Source: Comamonadaceae bacterium
GTDB lineage: Bacteria > Pseudomonadota > Gammaproteobacteria > Burkholderiales > Burkholderiaceae_C
NCBI GenBank assembly: GCA_947449025.1
Contig: CANFQF010000012.1
Location: 1-37,148 of the forward strand
Length of the DNA: 37,148 bases
Direction: 5' to 3'
Shown here: piece by piece, positions 20,492 through 28,730 of the stretch
Layout of the letters: every line of letters begins with the position of its first letter
How positions within the stretch are numbered: position 1 is the first letter of the stretch
Made by a program: the position numbers and the translations under genes
The notes under the pieces: model-generated
The model's database searches: none
What the model was told of the DNA's origin: nothing
What the model saw: only the letters and a program-made list of their open reading frames with translations

Positions 20492-21667
20492 ATGACAATG
20501 GACCGCCGACATTTTCTGCGCAGCGCCAGCGGCCTGGCCGCGCTCAATTTTGCGGCGGCGCCCTCGGCCTGGGCGAGCGCCGACGCGGACGCGCCGCGAC
20601 TGCTGGTGGTGATGCTGCGCGGCGGAATGGACGGCCTGACCGCGGTGCCACCGGTAGCAGACGCGGACTACGAAGCCATCCGGCCCACCATCGGCATCCG
20701 CAACGGGCTGCGGCTGGACGGCTCCTTCGCCCTGCACCCGGCCATGAAGCAGCTGCACCAAATTTGGCACGATGGCCATCTGGCTATCGTGCATGCCACC
20801 AGCTTTGGATACACCGGCCGCTCGCACTTCGAGGGCCAAGACATCATGCAATCGGGCATGGCCAAGCCCTACACCTCGTCCTCGGGCTGGCTGGGCAGGG
20901 CCATGCAGGCGGCCCAGGTGGGAGGCGGTGTCTCGATCTCGATTCCGATGCCCTTGATTCTTCGTGGCAACGACCAGGCGTCCACCCAGTTCCCCAACTG
21001 GATGCCGATTCCCAGCACACCGGTGGCCCAGGCATTGACGCAGGTCTGGGCCAGCGACCCGCTGCTGGCGCCCTTGGCCCCGGTGATCCAGGCCGAGAGC
21101 CTGCGCCAGCGGCAGACGCCCACCATGCGGCCCGACTTCGCGACGGCGCGCTCGCTGCCAGAGCTCGGTCGCTTGGCGGCCGAGGAGATGCGCGCCCCCC
21201 AGGGTCCGCGGCTGGGGTTGATCGACTTCACCCATGGCTTCGACACCCACGCCAGCCAGGGCAGCGACGCCGGCAGCCATGCCGAGCAACTCGCAACGCT
21301 CGACCGGGTGGTGGCGGCCTTCAAGACCCATATGGGCCCGTTGTGGGCCAAGTCACTCGTGGTCACCGTGACCGAGTTCGGCCGCACCGCGGCAGAAAAC
21401 GGCACCACCGGCACCGACCATGGCGTCGGCAGCTGCTGCCTGCTCGCCGGTGGGCTGGTGCATGAGTCGCGGGTCTACGCGCAGTGGCAGGGCCTGCGCA
21501 AGCCGCAACTGTTTGAGGGGCGCGACCTGCCCGCAACCACCGATGTGGCGGCGGTCTATGCGCGGGTGGTGCAACGGGTGTTCGGGCTGCCTCCGGCGCT
21601 GATCGCCGAGCAGGTGCTCGCCCACCGCAGCAGCCCTGCGCTCAAGGGTCTGCTAGACCTGGGTTGA
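20492..21667 (+). CDS. DUF1501 family protein with Tat signal
   Basis: The 391-residue protein starts with a twin-arginine signal (MDRRHFLRSASGLAAL) and an AWASADAD cleavage region, so it is exported folded. DUF1501 proteins resemble alkaline phosphatase/sulfatase-fold enzymes. Visible landmarks are LLVVMLRGGMDGLTAVPP near the mature N-terminus, LIDFTHGFDTHASQG in the centre, and VTVTEFGRTAAENGTTGTDHGVGS (about 293-316). These supply the Asp/His clusters expected of a metal site. The enzymatic role is not established for the family. Its start is 10 bp after the DUF1800 stop; a GTG at 20483 and an ATG at 20498 are alternatives. It converges on the M81 gene, 19 bp apart. Confidence 0.9.
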   Translation: MTMDRRHFLRSASGLAALNFAAAPSAWASADADAPRLLVVMLRGGMDGLTAVPPVADADYEAIRPTIGIRNGLRLDGSFALHPAMKQLHQIWHDGHLAIVHATSFGYTGRSHFEGQDIMQSGMAKPYTSSSGWLGRAMQAAQVGGGVSISIPMPLILRGNDQASTQFPNWMPIPSTPVAQALTQVWASDPLLAPLAPVIQAESLRQRQTPTMRPDFATARSLPELGRLAAEEMRAPQGPRLGLIDFTHGFDTHASQGSDAGSHAEQLATLDRVVAAFKTHMGPLWAKSLVVTVTEFGRTAAENGTTGTDHGVGSCCLLAGGLVHESRVYAQWQGLRKPQLFEGRDLPATTDVAAVYARVVQRVFGLPPALIAEQVLAHRSSPALKGLLDLG

Positions 21668-21686
21668 GCGGCCGCCCGAGGCCTGA

Positions 21687-23219
21687 TCAGGCCGGCTGGT
21701 GGACGGGCCCCAGCGGTCCCAGACGAACGCCAGGGCGCAACCGGCGCCAATGGAGATCGGCCGGATCCAGCGTGCAGGGCCCGGGACTCTTGACGATCAT
21801 CACTTCACTGGCGATCGCCTCAAAATCGTTGCGGAAATGGACCGAGCTCTTGAGAGCCAACAGGGCCTGCTGCGACGGCTCGACGCCCACATGTCGCAGC
21901 AGCGCCTGGTCTGCCGCCTGAAACTTCCGACTGGCCAGCACCACACGGACGCCGCTGGCGAGGTGCCGGAGGCAAGCCATCGGCCCGAGCTGCAGATGCC
22001 ATCCAGCGAACATGGGACCGGTGCAATGAATATCGCCATCGCCCAGGCGCTCGACCTCGAATACACCCTCCACCGGACCGCCGCCGGGGCGATCAGCCGA
22101 CGCACCGAGCCGAAAGGGCGCGCGTGCGCCCGGGCCCAGCGCATGGGCCTTGGCAGCCGCATCGGCGTCGATCAGCAGGGCCAGCACCGCGCTCGGTGCG
22201 GCCGCATCGATCAAGGCCTGCAATAAGCCCGTGGTGTTGCCGTCGCCACCGGCGCCCGGGTTGTCCTGGGTGTCCGCCAGGATGACCGGGCGGCCCGCCT
22301 GGCCAGGCGCAATCGTGGCAGTAGCGGCAGTAGCGGCGATCGCGCGCCGCACCGCTTCTGCAGGAGGCAGGGCCTCGGTCACGAAGTCTGCCTCGGCTGC
22401 GCGAATCGCTTCAGCCATCTCCTCGAAGGCCGCCTGCGTGCGGCCAGCGTCGGGGCCATAGGCCAGCAAGGTCATGCCGCATTCGGCGATATCCGCCATC
22501 GCGAAGCCCATGCCGAAGTCCAAGGAGACGCCACTTTGGGCCTGCACCAACTCGAGTCGCTGGTACAGGTCGCGCGCCGGGGCGATGGTGGTGCACTGGG
22601 AAGGCAGGGAGGTGAGGTAGTCGAAGGCGGCAAAGGCCTTGTGCGGCCGCTGGCCGCTGACAAGCATGGCGTGCAGCAGGTCGGCGGCACGCTCGCCTGT
22701 GCGGGCCGAATCGACATGGGGGTAGGTGCGAAAGATCGTGATCGCGTCGGCCAGCTCGAACATGCGCCGAGTGACATTGGCGTGCAGGTCCAGGCTGACC
22801 GTAATCGGCACCCCCGGACCGACCACCGCGCGGACCCGCCCCAAGATTTCTCCCTCGCCGTCGTCCAGGTGAGTGCAAACCATGGCGCCGTGCAGGTCCA
22901 GCAGTACCCCGTCCACCGGGCCCGCCTCGCGCAGCCTCTGCACCAGCCGCCCGATGATCCGCTCGAAGGCATCCTCCGTCACATGGGCCGAGGGCGACGC
23001 TGCCGCCCAGATCAGGGGCACACAGTCATGCCCCAGGGCCTGCAGCCGGTCGAGCGCGCCCTGCACCGGAATATTGGCGCCCCGCAGTCGGGTGAGCAGC
23101 GCTTCGCCTTCGAGTGGACTGGGCTCGGCCGAGAGCACCGAAAACGCGTCGTAGTCGGCCGGGGTCGGCGCGAAGGTATTGGTCTCGTGGCGCATGCCGC
23201 CGATGGCAATGCGCTTCAT
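21687..23219 (-). CDS. M81 family metallopeptidase (MlrC-like)
   Basis: The 510-residue protein belongs to the M81/MlrC (DUF1485 plus MlrC C-terminal) family. MlrC itself cleaves linearised microcystin, but most relatives act on unknown small peptides or amides. The start MKRIAIGGMRHETNTFAP holds the conserved MRHETNTF. DLHGAMV and SLDLHANVT supply further candidate metal ligands. ADTQDNPGAGGDGNTTGLL marks the start of the C-terminal domain. No signal peptide is seen, so it is cytoplasmic. The ATG at 23219 lies 8 bp after the ATPase gene, so this is the last gene of the eight-gene operon. The GGCCTGATCAGGCC palindrome over its stop (21680-21693) may help end both converging transcripts. Confidence 0.9.
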   Translation of the reverse strand: MKRIAIGGMRHETNTFAPTPADYDAFSVLSAEPSPLEGEALLTRLRGANIPVQGALDRLQALGHDCVPLIWAAASPSAHVTEDAFERIIGRLVQRLREAGPVDGVLLDLHGAMVCTHLDDGEGEILGRVRAVVGPGVPITVSLDLHANVTRRMFELADAITIFRTYPHVDSARTGERAADLLHAMLVSGQRPHKAFAAFDYLTSLPSQCTTIAPARDLYQRLELVQAQSGVSLDFGMGFAMADIAECGMTLLAYGPDAGRTQAAFEEMAEAIRAAEADFVTEALPPAEAVRRAIAATAATATIAPGQAGRPVILADTQDNPGAGGDGNTTGLLQALIDAAAPSAVLALLIDADAAAKAHALGPGARAPFRLGASADRPGGGPVEGVFEVERLGDGDIHCTGPMFAGWHLQLGPMACLRHLASGVRVVLASRKFQAADQALLRHVGVEPSQQALLALKSSVHFRNDFEAIASEVMIVKSPGPCTLDPADLHWRRLRPGVRLGPLGPVHQPA

Positions 23220-23227
23220 GGCCGAAG

Positions 23228-24064
23228 TCACAGCCCGCCTGGGCCTGCCGCGCCAAAACCCGGATGCGCCGCCCCGATGCCCTCCAGCGAGGGAACCGCC
23301 GCCAATAACTGGCGCGCATAGTCGCTTTGCGGCGCGTCTAACACCTGCTGGCAGTCGCCCTGCTCGACGAGCCGTCCGTGGTGGATCAGCGCGACCCGGT
23401 CGCACATGTAGCGGATCACCGCCAGGTCATGGCTGATAAAAAGAAAGGTCAGGGAGAGCCGCTGCTGCAGCTCATGCAAGAGGTTCAGGACCTGGGCCTG
23501 CACCGACACATCGAGCGCCGAGGTCGGCTCGTCCAGCAATAGCATGGAGGGCGAGGTCGCCAGGGCGCGGGCGATGCCGATGCGCTGGCGCTGACCGCCG
23601 GAGAATTCATGCGGCTTGCGAAACAGGTGCTGCTCGCCCAGACCCACCAGCGCAAGCAGCTCCAGTGCCCGCTCTGTGCGCTGGCGGGCGCCGAGACCCA
23701 TGACCTCACGGTGAATCACCAGCGGCTCGGTCACGATGTCATGCACCGACATGCGCGGATTGAGGCTGGCCTGCGGGTCCTGGAACACCATCTGGATGCG
23801 GGAGCGCGCCCGGCGCATCGCAGCGGGCGAGAGACGCGCCAAGTCCTCTCCCTCGAAGACGATCCGGCCGGCGCTCACCGGCTCGAGCTGCAGGATGCAG
23901 CGCGCCAGCGTGCTCTTGCCCGACCCCGACTCGCCCACCAAGCCGAAGCTCTCGCCGCGGGTGATGGCCAGACTCACGTCGTTCAGGGCCTGCACCGGCG
24001 CGCCACGGGACCAGCCCCGGCGCTCGCCCGGGTAGACCTTGCGCACGCCTTCGATCGTCAGCAT
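23228..24064 (-). CDS. Dipeptide/oligopeptide ABC transporter ATPase (DppF/OppF-like)
   Basis: This 278-residue cytoplasmic ATPase is one of the pair driving a peptide-type importer. It has Walker A GESGSGKST, Q-loop FQDPQASLNPRM, signature SGGQRQR, Walker B LLLDEPTSALD and H-loop ISHDL, all intact. The spacing fits OppF. The C-terminal oligopeptide-transporter extension is short and lacks the cysteine cluster seen in its partner. Its start overlaps the end of the DppD-like gene by 7 bp, indicating coupled translation. Confidence 0.93.
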   Translation of the reverse strand: MLTIEGVRKVYPGERRGWSRGAPVQALNDVSLAITRGESFGLVGESGSGKSTLARCILQLEPVSAGRIVFEGEDLARLSPAAMRRARSRIQMVFQDPQASLNPRMSVHDIVTEPLVIHREVMGLGARQRTERALELLALVGLGEQHLFRKPHEFSGGQRQRIGIARALATSPSMLLLDEPTSALDVSVQAQVLNLLHELQQRLSLTFLFISHDLAVIRYMCDRVALIHHGRLVEQGDCQQVLDAPQSDYARQLLAAVPSLEGIGAAHPGFGAAGPGGL

Positions 24065-25107
24065 GCAGCCTCCGCGGCGTGGGCGTGGAAACAGGCCACC
24101 TCGTGGCCTGCGCCGGCCGCCAGTGCAGACGGAGCAGGCGCAAGAGACGGCACCTGCGCGCGGCAGCCGTCCTGCGCTCGCGCGCAGCGCGGGGCGAAGC
24201 GGCAGCCGGGTGGCGGATGGATCAGGTCGGGGACTGCGCCTGCAATCCCTTCCAGCGCACCACGCACCATCTCTCGCCGGGGAATCGCCGCCAGCAGCGC
24301 ACGCGTGTAGGGATGCGCGGGCTGGCGAAGCACCTGGTCCACCGGGCCGCGCTCGACGATGCTGCCGGCATACATGACCGCGACATGCGAACAGGTCTGG
24401 GCGACCACGCCGAGGTTGTGCGTGATCAGTAGCACGGTCATTCGAAAGTCGCGCACCATGTCGCGGAGCAGCGAAAGGACTTGCGCCTGCACCGACACGT
24501 CCAGCGCGGTGGTGGGCTCGTCGGCGATCAGCAGCTGCGGCCGACCGATCAAGGCCATGGCGATCAGCACCCGCTGGCGCATGCCACCGGAAAACTGGTG
24601 GGGGAAATCGTCCAGGCGCTGTTGGGCGTTGGGAATACGCACCCGCTCGAGCATCTCGAGCGACAGGGCACGCGCAGCCCGGCGCTTCTCGCGCGCACTG
24701 GCGCCAGCCGGTACGCCCAACAGCTCAGGCCGCCAGGCGGCAGCGGCCAGCGCCACATCCATCAGCTGCTCGCTGATACGAAACAGCGGGTTGAGGTTGG
24801 TGGTCGGATCCTGGAAGATCATGCCGATGCGGCCGCCGCGCAGCGGTCGCATCTGGGCCTCGGACATCTGCAGCAGGTCTTGGCCATTAAGCAGGATCTG
24901 TCCCTGCCCGTAGCGCGCCGGCGGCGAGGGTACGAGGCGCGAGACCGACAGGCCGGTGAGCGACTTGCCGCAGCCGGTCTCGCCCACCACGCCCCAGACT
25001 TCGCCATGGCCCACCTGCAGGTCCACGCCCTGGAGCACATGGGCCTCGCCCTCGAAGCTTCGCATCCAAAGATGCAGGTCACGGATCTCGAGAAGGGGGG
25101 CGCTCAT
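24058..25107 (-). CDS. Dipeptide/oligopeptide ABC transporter ATPase (DppD/OppD-like)
   Basis: The 349-residue partner ATPase has Walker A GETGCGKSL, Q-loop FQDPTTNLNPLF, signature SGGMRQRVLIAMAL, Walker B LLIADEPTTALD and H-loop ITHNL. The C-terminal oligopeptide-transporter domain carries PPGCRFAPRCARAQDGC, the CxxxxxxC-type cluster that holds an iron-sulfur centre in some Dpp/Opp ATPases. It lies 6 bp after the DppC-like permease gene and overlaps the next ATPase gene by 7 bp. Confidence 0.94.
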   Translation of the reverse strand: MSAPLLEIRDLHLWMRSFEGEAHVLQGVDLQVGHGEVWGVVGETGCGKSLTGLSVSRLVPSPPARYGQGQILLNGQDLLQMSEAQMRPLRGGRIGMIFQDPTTNLNPLFRISEQLMDVALAAAAWRPELLGVPAGASAREKRRAARALSLEMLERVRIPNAQQRLDDFPHQFSGGMRQRVLIAMALIGRPQLLIADEPTTALDVSVQAQVLSLLRDMVRDFRMTVLLITHNLGVVAQTCSHVAVMYAGSIVERGPVDQVLRQPAHPYTRALLAAIPRREMVRGALEGIAGAVPDLIHPPPGCRFAPRCARAQDGCRAQVPSLAPAPSALAAGAGHEVACFHAHAAEAAC

Positions 25108-25113
25108 GGTGCC

Positions 25114-26016
25114 TCAGCGACGCGAGCGGGGGTCGAAGACGTCACGCAGACCGTCGCCCAGCAGGTTGAACCCGAACACGGCCAGGAAAATGGCGAGGCC
25201 CGGGAAGATGGCGGTCCACCAGAATTCAGGCATGTAGCTGCGCGCCACCGACAAGAGCGAGCCCCACTCCGGGGTGGGCGGCTTGACGCCGATGCCGATG
25301 AAGCCCAGCGAGGCCACGGTGAGGATCGCAAAGCCCATGTCCAGCGACATCTTCACGATGACTGGCGTCATCACATTGGGCAGGATGTGTACGAGCAGCA
25401 AGCGGGCCGGGCGGGCGCCGATCGCTCGCGCCGCTGTGACGTACAAGTCCTCCTTGCGGGCGATCACCTCGCCGCGTACCAGGCGGGCAAAGCCCGGCCA
25501 CCAGGACAAGGCAATAGCCACCACCATATTGAAAATGCCCGGGCCCAGGGCTGCGGCCACTGCCATCGCCAGCAAAAGTCCGGGGATGGTGAGCTTGAGA
25601 TCCGTGAGGCGCATGAGCAGGTCGTCCGTCCAGCCGCCAGCGAAGCCCGCGATGCCGCCCACTAGGGTGCCGGCCAAAGCCCCCAGGAGCACCACGGCCA
25701 GGCCAGCCAGAACCGATACGCGTGCGCCTCCCATCACCAGGGAGAACACATCCTGTCCCATCTCGTTGGTGCCAAACCAGTGCTGCGCAGACGGCGGCTG
25801 GAAACGGGCCGCGGTGCTCACCGCGCCCTCCAGATGCTCCGGGTAGGGCGCCAGCCAGGGGCCGGCCAGCGCCATGAGCACGAGCAAGGCCACGATTGCC
25901 AGGCCCAGCACCGACAGGCGGCTTTGAGCGAAGCGGTACAGACCGCGCCGCCAGGCCTCACGCCCGGCGCTGCGAGGGCGAGGAACAGCGGAGGAAGAGG
26001 ACATCTTGGAGGTCAT
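25114..26016 (-). CDS. Dipeptide-type ABC transporter permease (DppC-like)
   Basis: The 300-residue inner-membrane permease has about six helices. The start MTSKMSSSSAVPRPRSAG at 26016 shares ATGA with the stop of the DppB-like gene. The much longer open frame runs back through dppB and is not used. The OppC/DppC N-terminal segment is followed by HWFGTNEMGQDVFS, typical of the family. The EAA loop for ATPase contact reads YVTAARAIGARPARLLLVHILPN (about 204-226). Confidence 0.93.
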   Translation of the reverse strand: MTSKMSSSSAVPRPRSAGREAWRRGLYRFAQSRLSVLGLAIVALLVLMALAGPWLAPYPEHLEGAVSTAARFQPPSAQHWFGTNEMGQDVFSLVMGGARVSVLAGLAVVLLGALAGTLVGGIAGFAGGWTDDLLMRLTDLKLTIPGLLLAMAVAAALGPGIFNMVVAIALSWWPGFARLVRGEVIARKEDLYVTAARAIGARPARLLLVHILPNVMTPVIVKMSLDMGFAILTVASLGFIGIGVKPPTPEWGSLLSVARSYMPEFWWTAIFPGLAIFLAVFGFNLLGDGLRDVFDPRSRR

Positions 26017-27032
26017 GCCGGCCGCACCTTCGGATTGAGCAGGCCGTACAGCAGGTCCACCAGCAGATTGACCAGCACGAACAAGGTGCCGATCACCAGG
26101 GTCACGCCGATGATGGGCATGAAGTCCTGTGTGACGACCGCCTTGGTGGCATACAGCCCCAGGCCCGGCCAGTCGAACACCGTTTCGACCAGCACAGTGC
26201 CGCCCAATAGCCAGCCGAAGTACAGGCCAATGACGGTGAGCGTGGCCGAGAAGGCATTGCGGGCCACATACTTGACCACGATCAGGCGCTGCGGCAGGCC
26301 CAGCGCACGCTCGGTTAGCACATAGTCCTGCTGCAGCACCTCGAGGGTCGACCCGCGCATCATGCGCATGATGGTGGCCAGAGGCGAGAGCGACATGGCC
26401 AGGGCCGGCATCAGCAGGTGCTGGCAGGCCACCCAGAAGGCGGTGAAATTGCCTGCGAGCAAGGCGTCCACAGTGAGGAGGCCCGTGATACGCAGGGGCA
26501 GTTCCTCCGTGATCGGAAAGCGCCCTCCCAGGGGCAACCAGCCCAGGGCCATGGCCAGGCCCAGTTGCAGCAACAAGCCGAGGAAAAAGCGCGGCATCGA
26601 GATCGCGCCCAGCGCGAGCACCCGCGTCAGGTAGTCGGGCCAGCGATCTCGCTGCACCGCCGCCCACAGGCCCAAGGGCACGCCGACCAGGACCGCCAGG
26701 GTCATCGCCGCCAGCACCAGTTCCAGGGTCGCCGGCAGGTAGGCGCGCAAGTCTTCAATCACCGGGCGGCGGGTGTAAATGGAGAAGCCGAAGTCCCCTT
26801 GCAGCAGCCCACCGAGGTAGCGGCCGTATTGCTCCCACAGCGGGCGATCGAGGCCGAGATCGCGTCCCATGGCTGCGATTTCCGAGGCCGACGCATTGGG
26901 GCCGGCGGCCAGCGCCACCGGGTCTCCGGGCAGCAGCCGGGCGATGGCGAACACCAAGGCCGTCAGCCCCAGCAACACCGGGACCAGCAAGAGCAGGCGT
27001 CGAAGAATGTAGGTCCACATGGGCGTTGTCAT
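26013..27032 (-). CDS. Dipeptide-type ABC transporter permease (DppB-like)
   Basis: The 339-residue inner-membrane permease begins (MTTPM)WTYILRRLLLLVPVLLGLTALVFAI, the classic DppB/GsiC N-terminal helix, with RLLPGDPVALAAG next. The EAA loop reads DYVLTERALGLPQRLIVVKYVARNAF. The start at 27032 is preferred; the ATG at 27020 (MWTYILRR) is possible, and neither has a clear Shine-Dalgarno. A large hairpin (27038-27068) sits directly upstream and could restrict its translation relative to the binding protein gene. Confidence 0.92.
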   Translation of the reverse strand: MTTPMWTYILRRLLLLVPVLLGLTALVFAIARLLPGDPVALAAGPNASASEIAAMGRDLGLDRPLWEQYGRYLGGLLQGDFGFSIYTRRPVIEDLRAYLPATLELVLAAMTLAVLVGVPLGLWAAVQRDRWPDYLTRVLALGAISMPRFFLGLLLQLGLAMALGWLPLGGRFPITEELPLRITGLLTVDALLAGNFTAFWVACQHLLMPALAMSLSPLATIMRMMRGSTLEVLQQDYVLTERALGLPQRLIVVKYVARNAFSATLTVIGLYFGWLLGGTVLVETVFDWPGLGLYATKAVVTQDFMPIIGVTLVIGTLFVLVNLLVDLLYGLLNPKVRPA

Positions 27033-27037
27033 TGGGA

Positions 27038-27068
27038 CGCGCCGGCTGCCCGCGAGGCAACCGGCGCG
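27038..27068 (-). other. Intercistronic hairpin between binding-protein and permease genes
   Basis: CGCGCCGG/CCGGCGCG, one mismatch, then TGCC/GGCA and a 5-nt loop form a 13-position stem in the 58-bp gap. Such hairpins after periplasmic binding protein genes protect the upstream mRNA and lower downstream expression. It also covers the expected dppB ribosome binding region. There is no T-run, so it is not a standard terminator. Confidence 0.65.
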
Positions 27069-27090
27069 CATCAATCGGGCAGGGCCCGAC

Positions 27091-28668
27091 TCAGGACAGC
27101 GAGAGGCCGAAGCACTCGATGGCGTTGGAGGCTACCGGCGCGAACTGGAAGCCCTTCACATTGTCACGCAGCGCCAGCTTGCGCTTTTCCAGCACGCCGA
27201 AGATATCGGGCGCGTCGGCGACGACCTTCTGCTGCATGTCACGGTAGATCGCCACCCGCTTGGCGCTGTCGGGCTCGGCACGACCGCGTTCGATGAGCGC
27301 GTCGACCTCGGGGTTGGCGTAGACCGCGTTTTGCCAGTTGCCATTGCGCGAGGAGTGGTACGCGGCGAAGGCCACGTTGTCCGGGTCGCCGTAGTTGGCG
27401 GTCTGGTAGACCGGGAAGAAGTCCGGGAAGGTCTCGGGCTTGGCGCAGGCAGCGACCATGTCGGGCCAGAGCATGGGCTTGATGTCCAGCTGGATATTCA
27501 GCTGCTTGAGGCTGTCGAGCAGCACCAGGCCGAAGCGACGCTGCTGCTCGAGGCCAGACACATAGGCCATGGTCAGCTTGATGCCGCCGTTGGCCGACTT
27601 GGACTTGGCCAGGTGCTCCTTGGCCTTGGCCATGTCGGTGCGGTAGACGGCCAGTTGCGGGTTGTGACCCAGGATGCCGTTGGGCAGCGGGCCCACCATC
27701 AGGTCGGCGTAGCCGGCGGCGTCCAGGATGCCCTTGTAGTTCACCGCATAGGACACCGCCTTGCGCAGTTCGAGGTCGGCCATCGGGCCGTGGCGGGTAT
27801 TCATCTTGATCGAGAAGGTGCGGTATTCCGGCTCGATGATGCTCACCACACCCGGCTTGTCCTTCAAAGCGTCCATGTCTTCGCTGGTCAGGTCGACCGC
27901 GATATGCACTTCGCCACGCTGGATCAAGAGGCGCTGCGAGGCGGTTTCGCGAACGATGCGCCAGATCACGCCGGTGAGGTTGCCTCCGCCCTTTTGCCAG
28001 CCGTCAATGCGATCGAGTTCGTACAGGTTGCCGGCCTCGGCGCGGCGCACCTTGAAGCTGCCGGAGGCGGCGGTCTGGGTGCGCAGGTAGGTCTGACCAT
28101 CGTCGCTGCCCAGGTTGGCCTCGACGTCGGCCTTGGAGACGACCCAGATCCAGGGCAGCACCTGCAAGAAGGCAGCAAAGGGCTTGAGGAGGTTAAATCG
28201 CACCGTGCCGGCGTCGACGGCGGTCACGCTGTCGGGCCCGACGATACCCTGGATCATCCAGGCGTTGCCCTTGTTCAGGCGCAGCGCGCGCTTGAAGGAA
28301 TAGACCACGTCGTCGGCGGTTAGCGGCTTGCCGTTTTGAAAGCGCGCCGCCGAATTGAGCTTGAAGGTGTAGGTCTTGCCGTCCCCGGAGACAGTCCAGG
28401 ACTGGGCCAATTCGGGCACCGGCTTGGGCGGGCTGCCTTCGACCCGCACCAGAGCGTCGTAGACGTTGCGCAGGAAGAAACTGGCCGAGTAGCCGGTGGC
28501 GATGTGCGGGTCGAAATTGGGAATGTCCTGGGTGGCGGCGATCACCAGCACACGGCGTCCGCCTTGCTGCGCGAATGCCTCCAGGGGCAGGACCAAGCTG
28601 GCCAAGCCGGCGCCTGAGGCACCCAGCCACTGACGGCGGTTGAATTGAGGATTGTCGGAGTGATGCAC
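27091..28668 (-). CDS. ABC transporter substrate-binding protein, family 5
   Basis: This is a 525-residue periplasmic binding protein of the dipeptide/oligopeptide/nickel family. It starts with a Tat-type signal (NRRQWLGASGAGLASLVLPLEAFAQQ), which is less usual than a Sec signal for this family. The mature protein shows PNFDPHIATGYSASFFLRNVYDALV and GKTYTFKLNSAARFQNGKPLTADDVVYSFKR, the family-5 signature. The ligand cannot be read from the sequence. Linked genes suggest a peptide-like, hydantoin- or lactam-type compound. It lies 62 bp after the hydantoinase gene and is separated from the permeases by a strong hairpin. Confidence 0.92.
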   Translation of the reverse strand: MHHSDNPQFNRRQWLGASGAGLASLVLPLEAFAQQGGRRVLVIAATQDIPNFDPHIATGYSASFFLRNVYDALVRVEGSPPKPVPELAQSWTVSGDGKTYTFKLNSAARFQNGKPLTADDVVYSFKRALRLNKGNAWMIQGIVGPDSVTAVDAGTVRFNLLKPFAAFLQVLPWIWVVSKADVEANLGSDDGQTYLRTQTAASGSFKVRRAEAGNLYELDRIDGWQKGGGNLTGVIWRIVRETASQRLLIQRGEVHIAVDLTSEDMDALKDKPGVVSIIEPEYRTFSIKMNTRHGPMADLELRKAVSYAVNYKGILDAAGYADLMVGPLPNGILGHNPQLAVYRTDMAKAKEHLAKSKSANGGIKLTMAYVSGLEQQRRFGLVLLDSLKQLNIQLDIKPMLWPDMVAACAKPETFPDFFPVYQTANYGDPDNVAFAAYHSSRNGNWQNAVYANPEVDALIERGRAEPDSAKRVAIYRDMQQKVVADAPDIFGVLEKRKLALRDNVKGFQFAPVASNAIECFGLSLS

Positions 28669-28730
28669 GGTGATCTCCTTGTTGGCAGGGTTGGAAGGGT
28701 CAGAAAGCGCTTGAGGGAAAACTTGAATCT

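Noticed and set aside
18903-21667. Possible genomic island at tRNA-Arg
   Set aside because: No integrase, no repeated tRNA 3' end, and the composition matches the surroundings. DUF1800/DUF1501 genes are common chromosomal genes.
25114-26667. A 517-codon frame joining a large N-terminal extension to the DppC-like permease
   Set aside because: The extra part lies inside dppB in another frame. The ATGA overlap at 26013-26016 gives the natural start.
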